A stretch of DNA of 40,621 nt from an uncultured Bacteroidaceae bacterium (GCA_944320965.1 CALUJO010000019.1:1-40621), one strand, 5' to 3'. Numbered from the stretch's first letter, positions 1 to 8,600 are shown. Program-made: numbers and translations. The notes: a model not told the origin generated them from the letters alone.

Positions 1-2
1 TT

Positions 3-59
3 GCCCGTTCTCGTGCGAGTTTTATCCAATCTGTTGATAGTCAAATAAAACCTACCTGA
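3..59 (+). CDS. C-terminal end of an unknown gene (cut by window edge)
   Basis: Frame 3 is open from the first base to a TGA at 57-59 and encodes 18 residues ending in SVDSQIKPT. The composition looks like a protein tail, and the other two plus frames stop at 34-36 and 46-48. The stop touches the likely start of the next gene, which suggests an operon. Too little is present to name a family. Real coding status is an inference from openness and context. Confidence 0.4.
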   Translation, partial: ARSRASFIQSVDSQIKPT

Positions 60-73
60 TTACAACAAATATA

Positions 74-676
74 GTGATAATCAACGGTAGTCCAAGGGCT
101 CCAAAGTCCAACTCCAAGGAGTATGCTTTAATATTTTCAAAGTATTGCAATATAGATTCCGATTACTACAATTTAAGTAATTCCAATCATCAGGAACTTT
201 GCAGACGTATGGAAGAATACAGTGATGTCTTATTTGTTTTTCCTCTTTATGCAGATTCCCTTCCGGTAGGCCTTCTCAACATTCTGAAGTATATGGAAGT
301 AAATCCTCCGGTAAACAAACCGGTTCTTTCCGTATTGATTAATTGCGGATTTTTGGAGTACTCGCAAAATGAGGTTGCAGTAAGAATGTTTAAACTCTTC
401 TGTAAACAGAATAAATATATTGTAGGGGCTGTTCTTATGCTTGGTAGTGGAGAAGCAATTTTGAATACTCCTTTCCGTTTTGTAGCTGTAAGTGCAATAA
501 AAAAACTTGCCAAATCAATTGAAATTAGAATGTATAATACGGTTAAAGCTACGATGCCACTCCCCAAAATACTGTTTAAATTAGCAGCTGATATATATTG
601 GACTAAATATGGAAGAAAGTTTGGTGTATCCAAAAAGATGATGCAGACTATGGAAATAGAGAGCAAAAAGCTGTAA
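74..676 (+). CDS. Flavodoxin-like NADPH-dependent FMN reductase family protein
   Basis: The protein begins with the flavodoxin-fold phosphate-binding loop (INGSPR, then a Ser/Asn-rich turn). It continues with a second typical loop (FPLYADSLP), which in this family contacts the flavin ring. It is about 200 residues, cytoplasmic, with no signal peptide. The family reduces FMN or quinones with NAD(P)H; the substrate here is unknown. The GTG at 74 is the first conventional start, but it would leave the first beta strand without its usual leading residues. An in-frame ATT at 59-61, overlapping the previous stop by one base, would add five residues (MTTNI) and fits the family better. A strong bidirectional terminator follows. 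Family fairly sure, exact start unsure. Confidence 0.75.
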   Translation: MIINGSPRAPKSNSKEYALIFSKYCNIDSDYYNLSNSNHQELCRRMEEYSDVLFVFPLYADSLPVGLLNILKYMEVNPPVNKPVLSVLINCGFLEYSQNEVAVRMFKLFCKQNKYIVGAVLMLGSGEAILNTPFRFVAVSAIKKLAKSIEIRMYNTVKATMPLPKILFKLAADIYWTKYGRKFGVSKKMMQTMEIESKKL

Positions 677-704
677 AGATATAAGGGGATTGTTTTATAA
701 TAAA

Positions 705-763
705 TAATAATGGCAAACAGATTATTCCAGATTAAATAAAGAATAATCTGTTTGCCATTATTA
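705..763. terminator. Bidirectional terminator hairpin between convergent genes
   Basis: A perfect 22-base inverted repeat (705-726 pairs with 742-763) surrounds a 15-base loop. It lies between the convergent reductase and phosphorylase genes. Flanking A/T-rich sequence on both sides allows termination in both directions. Confidence 0.85.
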
Positions 764-783
764 ATATTTCTTATTTTAGAATT

Positions 784-1665
784 TTATTCCTGGCAGAAAC
801 GGTCAAGAACTGTTTTGATAAGTGTGTCAATACTGTTCTTGTAGCCGGTGTTGGCTTCTTTGATGCGGCGGTTGGCAATTACCATACAAACTGTCATTGC
901 CTTGTGTCCCAGCAGTCTTGCAAGACCTGCGAGTGCCGAGCTTTCCATCTCGAAATTGGTTATGCGGTATCCGTTGTATTCAAATGCCTCTACCTTTTCG
1001 TTCTGATGCGGGTCGGCAAGCGGAATACGCAGTTCACGTCCCTGAGGCCCAAAGAATCCTCCGGCAGCGATTGTAACACCGCGCACCATATCGTCCTTGG
1101 CAATTCTGTTGATAAGTTCCTTGTCGGCATCAATGACATAAGGCGAGCAGTGGAGCGGTGACCAGTTCATGTGCTTTTTGAATGCTTCTTCCATTTCAAG
1201 GTCACAAACTTCATTGCGTCCGGAATAGTAGTTAAGCAGACCGTCAAAGCCGATTGATTTTTCAGAGCATATGAATGTTCCGATGGGAGTATATGGCTGA
1301 AGACCTCCGCAAGTGCCTATTCTGATGAGTTCCAGTGATGTCAGTTGAGGTTTTATTTTACGGGTATTGAAATCTATATTTGCCAAAGCGTCAAGCTCGT
1401 TCATAACAATGTCAATATTGTCGCATCCGATTCCTGTAGACAATGCTGTGATACGTATTCCGTTGTACTTACCTGTGATAGCATGGAACTCTCTGCTTGC
1501 CACATCACATTCAATGTCTGTGAAATGAGATGCTACGAGACTTACACGTCCAGGGTCACCAACAAGGATGATTTTCCGTGCAAGCTGTTCCGATTTTAGA
1601 TGCAAATGAAAAACAGACCCGTCGCTGTTTATTATAAGTTCCGATTCTTCAAAATATTCTTTCAT
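784..1665 (-). CDS. Nucleoside phosphorylase, uridine phosphorylase-like
   Basis: This 293-residue protein belongs to the PNP/UDP phosphorylase superfamily, which splits nucleosides with phosphate into base and ribose-1-phosphate in salvage. Seen: the phosphate-binding GDPGRV near residue 36, STGIGCDN followed by IVMNEL, RIGTCGG near residue 115, and NFEMESSAL near residue 238, whose Glu-Met-Glu binds the ribose. The order and spacing are those of uridine phosphorylase, slightly longer than the E. coli enzyme. No signal peptide. It starts 26 bases after the stop of the TPR gene on the same strand and is probably co-transcribed. Uridine preference is inferred; other nucleosides are possible. 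Confidence 0.88.
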   Translation of the reverse strand: MKEYFEESELIINSDGSVFHLHLKSEQLARKIILVGDPGRVSLVASHFTDIECDVASREFHAITGKYNGIRITALSTGIGCDNIDIVMNELDALANIDFNTRKIKPQLTSLELIRIGTCGGLQPYTPIGTFICSEKSIGFDGLLNYYSGRNEVCDLEMEEAFKKHMNWSPLHCSPYVIDADKELINRIAKDDMVRGVTIAAGGFFGPQGRELRIPLADPHQNEKVEAFEYNGYRITNFEMESSALAGLARLLGHKAMTVCMVIANRRIKEANTGYKNSIDTLIKTVLDRFCQE

Positions 1666-1691
1666 GGTATATCCTCCTTGTTTAAAAGGTT

Positions 1692-3128
1692 TTACAATTT
1701 CTTGTTTATCTCTGTATTTCTGATGTTTCTTTCCATTTCCTTCAGTTCGGCAGTCTTTGTCTCAACTCTTTTCTCCATATCCAGGATTTCATTGCGCATT
1801 GCGTTTTGTGTAGCCTTGTCTGAATAATGATATTTTTCTCTGGCAGCTTCCAGATCCGTTTTCAGTTTTTCCAGTTTGGCTGTTTCTTCCTGCCATTGGA
1901 TAAAAATTTCCTGTGCCGGTTTTGACATGAAATCGTAGATGTTTGTATAAGTTCTGTCATCGTCAATCACGAATTTGAACTGTTTTTTCTTGTTGCTTTC
2001 CTTTTGGTCGGAGAAGATGTTTTTCAGGCTTTCCATACCTTCAGCTACCATTTCGGTGTCATATTGCACTTCATGAAAGCCGCTTAATGATGCAGCCTTG
2101 CGGAGAATTGCCGGGTCGGTTGTATCATAATCGTAGGTAGTTTTTTCATTGTTTGGCACAAATACGTATATACAGACTTTGTTTTCCGGCTGGAAACGGT
2201 CGGATGCAAACCATCCAAGGTTATTGTTCTCGTCAATTACATACATATAGTCGTTGTACATTGAATTGAACGGCATACCTATGTTCTGTGGCTGCATATA
2301 TGTATGGGTGTTTGTGTTGTAGGCTGTTGCAAAAATATCATAGCCTCCAAGACTTTCTTCATTCATGGATGCATAGTATATGGTAACACCGTCCGACAAC
2401 AGGAACGGGTAGTTCTGGAACATTCCCTTATTTACAGTTTCAGGCAAAAGCTCAGGCTTTGACCAGGATTCACCTTGTTTGAATGCTCTGTACAAAGCCA
2501 TTCCTCCATCAGCCTTTTTGTCTCCGTAAATCATTGCGTTTCCAAGCTGTGTTACGTATACGATACCGTAATGTTCATCGTTGGTTCCAAAGAAGTTGTT
2601 GTAATAGTCCAGTGTTCCTGTTTCACGGCTCAGTCTGTAAGCTGAAAGAAAATCGCTTTTGTCAATGACAACACTGTCAATTACATTTATCTTTTCAACA
2701 CCGCGCATCATATTTGCCGCACGTTGTACTTCGTTCATTTTGTTTTGGTATTTCTCGGCACTTTGTGCTTTCTTTGCTTTTTCAAGCTGCTCTATATATT
2801 TATCATACTGCTCCAATGCTTCTTCAAATCTGTAACTTTCGGTATATAGTTCGGCTAATGCACGGTATGATTCCGAATATCTGCGCTTTGCTGAATTATT
2901 AAGGTATTTTTCGGCATTGGCTTTATCGTTTAGTTTCATGAAAGTGAGCCCGTACCAGTAATTGTATGCCGCACTGCTTGGTGATGATTTCACGAGTTTC
3001 TTGAATGCGAGTTCCGCTTTCTCGTATTCGCCGTCACGATACAGTTTCTTTGCACTGTCAAAACTTTGGGCTTCGGCAGACAATGAAAGCCCGAGTATTA
3101 ATGATATGAATAATATTCCTGATCTCAT
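1692..3128 (-). CDS. Exported TPR and beta-propeller (PD40-like) repeat protein
   Basis: A signal peptide (residues 1-20, cleavage after AEA) is followed by TPR-like helical repeats at about 22-140 with the pattern YRDGEYEKAELAF. Next are propeller-type blades at about 190-330, with motifs such as YPFLLSDGVTIYYAS, GGYDIF and GWFASDR. A charged coiled coil (about 400-478) ends the protein. The first two parts resemble the periplasmic PD40/OmpA-type proteins of Bacteroidota, but no OmpA domain is present. It is probably periplasmic or surface-linked. The function is unknown; scaffolding or peptidoglycan linkage is an inference. A -7 match (CAAATATA on plus, 3180-3187) and a palindrome lie upstream. 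Confidence 0.72.
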   Translation of the reverse strand: MRSGILFISLILGLSLSAEAQSFDSAKKLYRDGEYEKAELAFKKLVKSSPSSAAYNYWYGLTFMKLNDKANAEKYLNNSAKRRYSESYRALAELYTESYRFEEALEQYDKYIEQLEKAKKAQSAEKYQNKMNEVQRAANMMRGVEKINVIDSVVIDKSDFLSAYRLSRETGTLDYYNNFFGTNDEHYGIVYVTQLGNAMIYGDKKADGGMALYRAFKQGESWSKPELLPETVNKGMFQNYPFLLSDGVTIYYASMNEESLGGYDIFATAYNTNTHTYMQPQNIGMPFNSMYNDYMYVIDENNNLGWFASDRFQPENKVCIYVFVPNNEKTTYDYDTTDPAILRKAASLSGFHEVQYDTEMVAEGMESLKNIFSDQKESNKKKQFKFVIDDDRTYTNIYDFMSKPAQEIFIQWQEETAKLEKLKTDLEAAREKYHYSDKATQNAMRNEILDMEKRVETKTAELKEMERNIRNTEINKKL

Positions 3129-3150
3129 GTTCCTTTAATTTTTTCGGTTT

Positions 3151-3187
3151 GGATATACAATTGTGTATCCTATAACTTACAAATATA
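3151..3187 (-). promoter_or_regulatory. Promoter -7 and 20-base palindrome upstream of TPR gene
   Basis: On the minus strand TATATTTG (3187-3180) matches the Bacteroidota -7 element. Just downstream, 3151-3170 is a near-perfect palindrome with core ACAATTGT flanked by GGAT and ATCC. It would cover about the first 20 transcribed bases, an operator-like place. No clear -33 element was found. Confidence 0.45.
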
Positions 3188-3260
3188 CTTATTTTTCCTT
3201 TTGTAGATTTCTGATATATATTCTATTATGTTAATTCTTCTTTAATTCATTATTTTGCAT

Positions 3261-3268
3261 TACTTTTG
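3261..3268 (+). promoter_or_regulatory. -7 promoter element of ttcA-like gene
   Basis: TACTTTTG fits TAnnTTTG and lies 24 bases before the ATG. The -33 region is poor, so only the -7 element is called. Confidence 0.45.
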
Positions 3269-3292
3269 CCGCACTTTAACTGAAAAACGGAA

Positions 3293-4054
3293 ATGGCGAG
3301 ATATAAAAACGAAAACAGGGATATACTTGATGTCATAAAACTGTTCAACAAAGGTGTTGTTACCTATGGTCTGATTCAAGACGGTGACAAGATTTTGGTA
3401 GGACTTTCTGGCGGTAAGGATTCAATGGCCTTGCTTGAGTTGCTTGCCAAACGTTCAAAGATTTATAAACCCAAGTTTGAAGTCATTGCCGCGCATATTG
3501 CCGTAAGAAATATAAATTACAAGTCGGACATAAAGTATCTTGAGGATTTCTGTAAAAGCCTTGATGTTCCGTTTATATATGCCGAGACAGAGTTTGATCC
3601 GTCTACGGATACACGAAAATCGCCATGTTTCCTTTGTTCATGGAACAGGCGTAAAATGCTGTTTACAGTTGCACAGGAAAACGGATGCAACAAGATTGCC
3701 TTGGGACATCATATGGATGATATTATTGAAACCCTGTATATGAATATGATGTTTCAGGGAGCATTCAGCACAATGCCTCCTGCCCTTAAGATGCGCAAGT
3801 TTGACATAACCATAATAAGACCTATGTGTCTTGTTCCGGAAAAGCTTCTTATTGAAATGGCTGAACTGCGACAGTACAGAAAACAGATAAAGAACTGTCC
3901 TTATGAGCATGACTCCCACCGTTCGGATGTGAAGCAGCTTTTAAAAAGGATAGAGGAGATAAATCCGGAAGCCAGATATAATATTTGGGGAAGCATGACG
4001 AATATCCAGAAAGAACTGCTTCCGTTTGTTGAAAACAATAATAAAACTATATAG
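3293..4054 (+). CDS. TtcA-family tRNA 2-thiolation ATPase
   Basis: The N-type ATP pyrophosphatase loop SGGKDS is at residues 39-44. Cys112 and Cys115 (PCFLC) and Cys201 match the three cysteines that hold a [4Fe-4S] cluster in TtcA. The histidine pair and acidic residues in LGHHMDDIIET complete the site. TtcA adenylates and thiolates cytidine 32 of some tRNAs. At 253 residues it is shorter than E. coli TtcA (about 311), the usual size for this branch. A related PP-loop role on another tRNA base cannot be excluded. Cytoplasmic. The next gene begins two bases after the stop, so the two form an operon. Confidence 0.8.
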   Translation: MARYKNENRDILDVIKLFNKGVVTYGLIQDGDKILVGLSGGKDSMALLELLAKRSKIYKPKFEVIAAHIAVRNINYKSDIKYLEDFCKSLDVPFIYAETEFDPSTDTRKSPCFLCSWNRRKMLFTVAQENGCNKIALGHHMDDIIETLYMNMMFQGAFSTMPPALKMRKFDITIIRPMCLVPEKLLIEMAELRQYRKQIKNCPYEHDSHRSDVKQLLKRIEEINPEARYNIWGSMTNIQKELLPFVENNNKTI

Positions 4055-4056
4055 AT

Positions 4057-4425
4057 ATGAATGGAGTTTATACAATTATTCTGCTGATTGTTTCAAACAT
4101 TTTTATGACTTTTGCATGGTATGGTCATATAAAGCTTCAGGAAACAAAGATTATTGACAACTGGCCTTTGATTGGTGTAATTGCCTTTTCGTGGGCAATA
4201 GCTTTTTTTGAATATTGCGCGCAGGTTCCTGCCAACCGTATCGGTTTTGTCGGAAACGGTGGTCCTTTCACATTGTTGCAGTTGAAGGTTATACAGGAAG
4301 TGATAACACTTGTCATATTTACAGTGTTTACAACTGTATTTTTCAAAGGCGAAGCTTTGCACTGGAATCATGTTGCAGCGTTTATCTGCCTTGTGCTTGC
4401 AGTATATCTTGTTTTTATGAAATAA
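4057..4425 (+). CDS. DUF486/DMT-type small membrane protein
   Basis: The 122 residues form four hydrophobic helices (about 3-21, 38-56, 75-97, 102-121). A conserved patch, FEYCAQVPANRIG, links helices two and three. This is the pattern of the DUF486 branch of drug/metabolite transporters, which resembles a small multidrug-resistance protein. Such proteins probably work as dimers in the inner membrane; the substrate is unknown. It directly follows the TtcA-like gene with a 2-base gap. No terminator hairpin is evident in the 130 bases before the convergent mltG end. Confidence 0.8.
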   Translation: MNGVYTIILLIVSNIFMTFAWYGHIKLQETKIIDNWPLIGVIAFSWAIAFFEYCAQVPANRIGFVGNGGPFTLLQLKVIQEVITLVIFTVFTTVFFKGEALHWNHVAAFICLVLAVYLVFMK

Positions 4426-4557
4426 GATTCCGTCTGTCAGAAAATCCGAATTCATTTGATGTTTTTGAAACTGTAAGCTTCGGTTTTAAAATGTGTCGTA
4501 TGTCCTGTACTTACATCAATTGTCTTTCTATTTAAAATATCAGGAAAGGTTCTTGTC

Positions 4558-5580
4558 TTATTTTATACCTCTGCGGTTAAGCGCATTCTGATACCTGCGG
4601 GCATTGGCATTGTGCTGTGCAAGATTGGTTGCGAAATTATGCCTTCCCGAAAAATCTTCTTTTGCGCACATATAAATATAATCGTGTTTCTGGTAGTTCA
4701 ATACGCTGTTCAGACCGATGATTGACGGCATTCTGATAGGTCCAGGAGGTAGTCCCGCTACCTTATATGTGTTGTATGGCGAATCTGTTTCAAGATGTTT
4801 GTGCAGTATTCTTTTAAGAGTAAAATCACCGACTGCAAATTTAACCGTAGGGTCTGCCTGAAGAGGAATGCCACGTTTCAGACGATTGATATACAGTCCG
4901 GCTACCGTAGGCTTTTCATCATTTACTGCAGTTTCTTCCTCTACGATTGAGGCAAGGATAGATACCTCAAGTTGGCTGAGGCCTATTTCCTCGGCTTTGG
5001 CAAGTCTTGACTGGTTCCAGAATGCCTTGTGTTCCTTGTCCATACGTTTCAGAAGCTTTTCAACGTTCATGTCCCAATAGACTTCGTATGTGTTTGGGAT
5101 GAACATTGCAATTATTGTGTTTGGAGCATATCCGTACGAACTGCATATTGCTGTATCATTAAGCGCTTTGATTATCTCTGTAGAGTCAAGCATTATCTGT
5201 TTTGCTATTCTGCCAGCAAGCTGTTCGTTTGTACGTATGTTGTTCATTACAAGCTTTACTGGAGTCTGCATTCCATGTCTTACGGTCTTGTATGCTTTTA
5301 TTGTGCTGCTTGTTGACGTAAGTCTGTAGTATCCTGTTCTGATTTTCTGTTTGCCGTCTATATTGTCAAGCAGTTTCCATCCTTTTATGGCTAACGGCCG
5401 CAGGTGAGGAAATATTTTTGTTTGCAGTGAATCGGCATTGTCGTCTGTGTCGATATATATTTCAACAACGTCATTGCCCGCAAAGGCTTTCCCGTATATC
5501 ATTCTGTAGCCAACGGATAAAGTCGTGATTATTAATAATGCGGCAATAGCCGCTGCAATGATAATTTGCTTTTTTTTCAT
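4558..5580 (-). CDS. mltG: Endolytic murein transglycosylase MltG
   Basis: This protein cuts nascent glycan strands in peptidoglycan and acts on the outer face of the inner membrane. It has one N-terminal membrane anchor (residues 5-26), a LysM-like region, then the YceG domain. The catalytic glutamate is in SIVEEE (Glu214). It is followed by YINRL, LQADPTVKFA, the SPYNTY turn and GLPPGPI, all family hallmarks. Length 340 is normal. The start overlaps the stop of the nuclease gene by four bases (ATGA), indicating translational coupling. Last gene of a three-gene operon. Confidence 0.93.
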   Translation of the reverse strand: MKKKQIIIAAAIAALLIITTLSVGYRMIYGKAFAGNDVVEIYIDTDDNADSLQTKIFPHLRPLAIKGWKLLDNIDGKQKIRTGYYRLTSTSSTIKAYKTVRHGMQTPVKLVMNNIRTNEQLAGRIAKQIMLDSTEIIKALNDTAICSSYGYAPNTIIAMFIPNTYEVYWDMNVEKLLKRMDKEHKAFWNQSRLAKAEEIGLSQLEVSILASIVEEETAVNDEKPTVAGLYINRLKRGIPLQADPTVKFAVGDFTLKRILHKHLETDSPYNTYKVAGLPPGPIRMPSIIGLNSVLNYQKHDYIYMCAKEDFSGRHNFATNLAQHNANARRYQNALNRRGIK

Positions 5581-6500
5581 TTGATGTTCCAGTATTTTAA
5601 GCTGTATGTACTTTCAATTTTGTTTTCAATGTCATCGGGCAGGGCAGAGAAGAAGTCCATCTTGGTTATTTCCTCAACCTTGTCTATACTGCACGCATAA
5701 TGACTTAGCGGATTATTTCCTGCCTTGTTGGGCATTATGAAGCCTATGGCCTGAGGATTGTTCTTGAATGGCGAAAGTATAATCTTGAAAAAGGCATCCG
5801 GCACGGCTACATTGTTCCCTATCTTTTGCGGCCTTTTGGATACTATCGGTCCGCATACAATTATTATTGCGCTGTCACGTTTTGCCCAGCTGCGTACCTT
5901 CTCTTCAAGATCGTTCCAGTCACCTCTGTTCAGATTCTGATTTTGCGGGCATATGTTGCTTAGGTAAAATGATTCCTTCATTACTTTTTTGCTCCATTTC
6001 ATATCGGCTGCTGGAGCCATGTGGCCGCGGTCATATCCTGAATTCTTGTAGTCGGAAAGCTGGGCTTTGTTTCCTTTTACCATTGGATCCGGAGCAAAAC
6101 TGTCGTTTCTGGGGTTTGTTCCCATAACTTCACGGCGTGTGAGTTCGTAACCTACCCAGTTTGGTATTTTCCATTTTGAGTTATGTGAAACGGTATATCC
6201 GGTATGTTCTATTATTTCCTCTCTTGTATTTGACGGGACAATGACATATTCAAGTCTGTCCTTCAAATCCTTTCCCTGTTTAATGCTGTTGTCTTGTGAT
6301 GAACTATTGTCGGGAATACGGATGCTTTCCTTTAAGCCGGAGATTTTGTTTTCAACTTCCTGCGAAACGGATATTATGTTTTTGAAGTCAAGATCGTAGG
6401 ATTGGCTGAAAAGCAGTCCTATTGATACAAATGCGAAAACAAACAATACCAACCTGCCAAGAAAGGATTTCCTGGCAGTTGATTTTTTCTTTTTCTTCAT
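5577..6500 (-). CDS. Membrane-anchored DNA/RNA non-specific endonuclease (NUC1 family)
   Basis: The beta-beta-alpha-metal nuclease signature DRGH is at residues 157-160 (His160 as general base). The magnesium ligand Asn191 and Glu199 sit in LNRGDWNDLE, with the same spacing as in Serratia nuclease. A lysine-rich N-terminus and one hydrophobic segment (about 16-33) suggest a signal anchor or uncleaved signal, so the enzyme probably works in the periplasm. It degrades DNA or RNA without sequence preference. It lies between the fucose-isomerase-like gene (3-base gap) and mltG (4-base overlap). The shared job of this trio is unclear. Confidence 0.88.
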   Translation of the reverse strand: MKKKKKSTARKSFLGRLVLFVFAFVSIGLLFSQSYDLDFKNIISVSQEVENKISGLKESIRIPDNSSSQDNSIKQGKDLKDRLEYVIVPSNTREEIIEHTGYTVSHNSKWKIPNWVGYELTRREVMGTNPRNDSFAPDPMVKGNKAQLSDYKNSGYDRGHMAPAADMKWSKKVMKESFYLSNICPQNQNLNRGDWNDLEEKVRSWAKRDSAIIIVCGPIVSKRPQKIGNNVAVPDAFFKIILSPFKNNPQAIGFIMPNKAGNNPLSHYACSIDKVEEITKMDFFSALPDDIENKIESTYSLKYWNIK

Positions 6501-6503
6501 ATC

Positions 6504-7742
6504 TTATTTTACTCTTTTACTGTTTGTATATTTGAAGAAACATTTTATCAGTTTGCTGTAGTCGTTCTTTATAAGCAGGTGATGGTTTCCTATAGGGTTA
6601 CTTGTAAAGTATGAAACAGGATTCTTCAATTTCACCATTATCTGTGTACGACAGAATCTTTCATCCTGTTCGAACGGAACCGTTTCTCCTTTTGAAACAA
6701 AGTATTCGTCAAGGCTTTCTCCTCCGCATTTTACGATAGTCACTTCCTGACCAGGCTCTAAAGTTCCCTGTATGGCAACGCTTACACCGCTTTCATAGTG
6801 GCTTCGGATAATGTATCGGTCAGTTATGTCTGTGCTTATTGTGCATCCGGAAAGCATTACATAGTTCTCGTCTGGCACTATTTGGGAGACGTTTCCCGAA
6901 AATGCAGTTTCGCCTGTAAGTTCCTTTATTGCCATTGCTGTGAATACGCTCTGCAGGTCCCCTTCGCTTATAGCCGGTATACCTTCATTATTCAGTATTG
7001 AAAGAGCAACACAGCATGAAGTCTTTATCTGTTCAAATATCTTATAGGCATTGATTGTTATGGCGTCAAGTTTGTATTTTTCTATTACAGACTTTATAGC
7101 CTTATACATTCTCAAATCTTTTAGCAAATCATCTGGCGTAGCTTCTATACACATTTCTGCCTTTGCTGCTGTTTCAGCAGCCAATTCTCCTACCTCATCA
7201 TTATTTGTTTTTTTGTATTCGTCAATAACTTCATCAGTAGAAATATCTATATATTCAACTCCCCATCTTCTTTGTGCGAGCAGGTAGTTCACACTGCTTG
7301 AGACAAGCCATTGGCTTGGTGTGCCTATAACTCCAATCTTTTTGCCTTTTATGTTGTTAAGGCTTTTGTGGATTCTGTAAAGGGTATTTATCTGTTCAAT
7401 AATGTCCTCATCACCGGCATACAGTATGTTTGCTTTTATTGACTGGCTGTTTGCCCATGCCTTTAGCTCCATAGCCGCAGAAAGAGAATTGTTGTAACCG
7501 TCTATGAGAAAGAATAACGGGTGCGGAAGATGTTCATAATTGTTTATTATTGTATGCTCAACGCTTCCGCTTGCGATGAAAATGATTTTGAAATCCTTAT
7601 CTGTGAGACGATCTATGTTTCTTACGTTAATAAGGTTTACGTCATATTCGTTTTTTAGTCGGTCAAGCAGTTCGGTGTGTTTTTCGGTTATTGTGCCTTT
7701 ATGAGTCTCGGATGTAAAAGTTATGAGATGTATTGTTTTCAT
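6504..7742 (-). CDS. L-fucose isomerase-like protein
   Basis: The 412-residue protein resembles the short fucose/arabinose isomerase-like family. It has an N-terminal Rossmann-like half with GVIGTPSQWL near residue 137. The later stretch LNNEGIPAISEGD contains the putative metal ligand Glu260, and a C-terminal GNHH (385-388) supplies the expected histidine. Such enzymes isomerise aldoses and ketoses, but many short members have no known substrate. No fucose pathway genes are nearby, so a sugar role is unproven. No signal peptide. A -7 match, TAAATTTG on the minus strand (7801-7794), lies about 50 bases upstream. First gene of the operon with the nuclease and mltG. Confidence 0.72.
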   Translation of the reverse strand: MKTIHLITFTSETHKGTITEKHTELLDRLKNEYDVNLINVRNIDRLTDKDFKIIFIASGSVEHTIINNYEHLPHPLFFLIDGYNNSLSAAMELKAWANSQSIKANILYAGDEDIIEQINTLYRIHKSLNNIKGKKIGVIGTPSQWLVSSSVNYLLAQRRWGVEYIDISTDEVIDEYKKTNNDEVGELAAETAAKAEMCIEATPDDLLKDLRMYKAIKSVIEKYKLDAITINAYKIFEQIKTSCCVALSILNNEGIPAISEGDLQSVFTAMAIKELTGETAFSGNVSQIVPDENYVMLSGCTISTDITDRYIIRSHYESGVSVAIQGTLEPGQEVTIVKCGGESLDEYFVSKGETVPFEQDERFCRTQIMVKLKNPVSYFTSNPIGNHHLLIKNDYSKLIKCFFKYTNSKRVK

Positions 7743-7793
7743 GTTAAGATTTGTTTTGTCGAATTATGTGCCACGTTGTAATGTTTGCATGTA

Positions 7794-7801
7794 CAAATTT
7801 A
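7794..7801 (-). promoter_or_regulatory. -7 promoter element of the isomerase-like/nuclease/mltG operon
   Basis: TAAATTTG on the minus strand matches TAnnTTTG, 51 bases before the start codon. The -33 part is weak. Confidence 0.4.
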
Positions 7802-7880
7802 GAATAATATTTGGATTTATCTTTACTATTAATGATTTATTATTTGTTTTAAACTTACATAGTTAAATTAAGATTAAACG

Positions 7881-7911
7881 GTTGTTTTAAACACCAACAA
7901 GTATATATTTG
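7881..7911 (+). promoter_or_regulatory. Promoter of rlmH
   Basis: GTTG at 7881-7884, then 19 bases, then TATATTTG at 7904-7911. Both elements and the spacing fit the Bacteroidota sigma-ABfr promoter. The ATG follows 47 bases later. Confidence 0.6.
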
Positions 7912-7958
7912 CGTTAATTTCGCATTAATGATTTTTTATATATAGAACACAGATAAAA

Positions 7959-8432
7959 ATGAGAACGGTACTGATGGTTGTAGGAAAAACTGTTGACAAG
8001 AATTTTATCAACGGTATAAATGACTATATTGAAAGGGTGAAACATTATATCCCTTTTGACTATATTGTAATTCCTGATTTGAAGAACAACAAGAATATGA
8101 GTTTTGAACAGCAGAAAGAGAAGGAGGGAGAGATGATTTTGAAGGAACTTCAGCCCGGAGACTTTGTTGTGCTTCTGGATGAGAACGGCAAGGAGTTCAA
8201 ATCACGTGATTTTGCCGTTTGGTTTGAGAAGAAAACACATGCTGTTGGCAAGCGTCTTGTTTTTGTGATAGGGGGGCCTTATGGCTTTTCGGAGTCTGTT
8301 TACGGAGTTTGCAACGAGAAGATTTCTCTTTCAAAGATGACTTTTTCGCATCAGATGGTAAGGCTTATTTTTGTTGAACAGCTTTATCGTGCAATGAATA
8401 TCCTGAATGGCGGACCGTATCATCACGATTGA
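7959..8432 (+). CDS. rlmH: 23S rRNA (pseudouridine-1915-N3) methyltransferase RlmH
   Basis: A SPOUT-type methyltransferase that methylates pseudouridine 1915 in helix 69 of 23S rRNA, on the assembled ribosome. Seen: the SAM-binding loop IGGPYG (residues 104-109) in the knot, LDENGKEF near residue 73, SKMTFSHQMVRL, and the C-terminal YRAMNILNGGPYHH tail typical of the family. Length 157 is standard. It is a single gene with its own promoter and a good terminator at 8541-8577. Confidence 0.96.
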   Translation: MRTVLMVVGKTVDKNFINGINDYIERVKHYIPFDYIVIPDLKNNKNMSFEQQKEKEGEMILKELQPGDFVVLLDENGKEFKSRDFAVWFEKKTHAVGKRLVFVIGGPYGFSESVYGVCNEKISLSKMTFSHQMVRLIFVEQLYRAMNILNGGPYHHD

Positions 8433-8540
8433 TTATCTAAATGCAAAATGTAAACGTAAAATATAGTGACAGAGAATAAGATTTTCTGTTCTTTGTCTGG
8501 ATATGAAAAAGTTTGTCTTTTTGTGTACGATATAAAATAA

Positions 8541-8577
8541 AACGTGGCAACTCAAAATATTCGGTTGCCACGTTTTT
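8541..8577. terminator. Terminator between rlmH and the convergent protease gene
   Basis: The 11-base arms 8541-8551 and 8564-8574 pair perfectly around a 12-base loop, with a T-run to 8577 on the plus strand. On the minus strand the hairpin is followed by a T-rich stretch, so it can serve both genes. Confidence 0.88.
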
Positions 8578-8600
8578 GTTTGCAATCAGTTATGCTTTTA

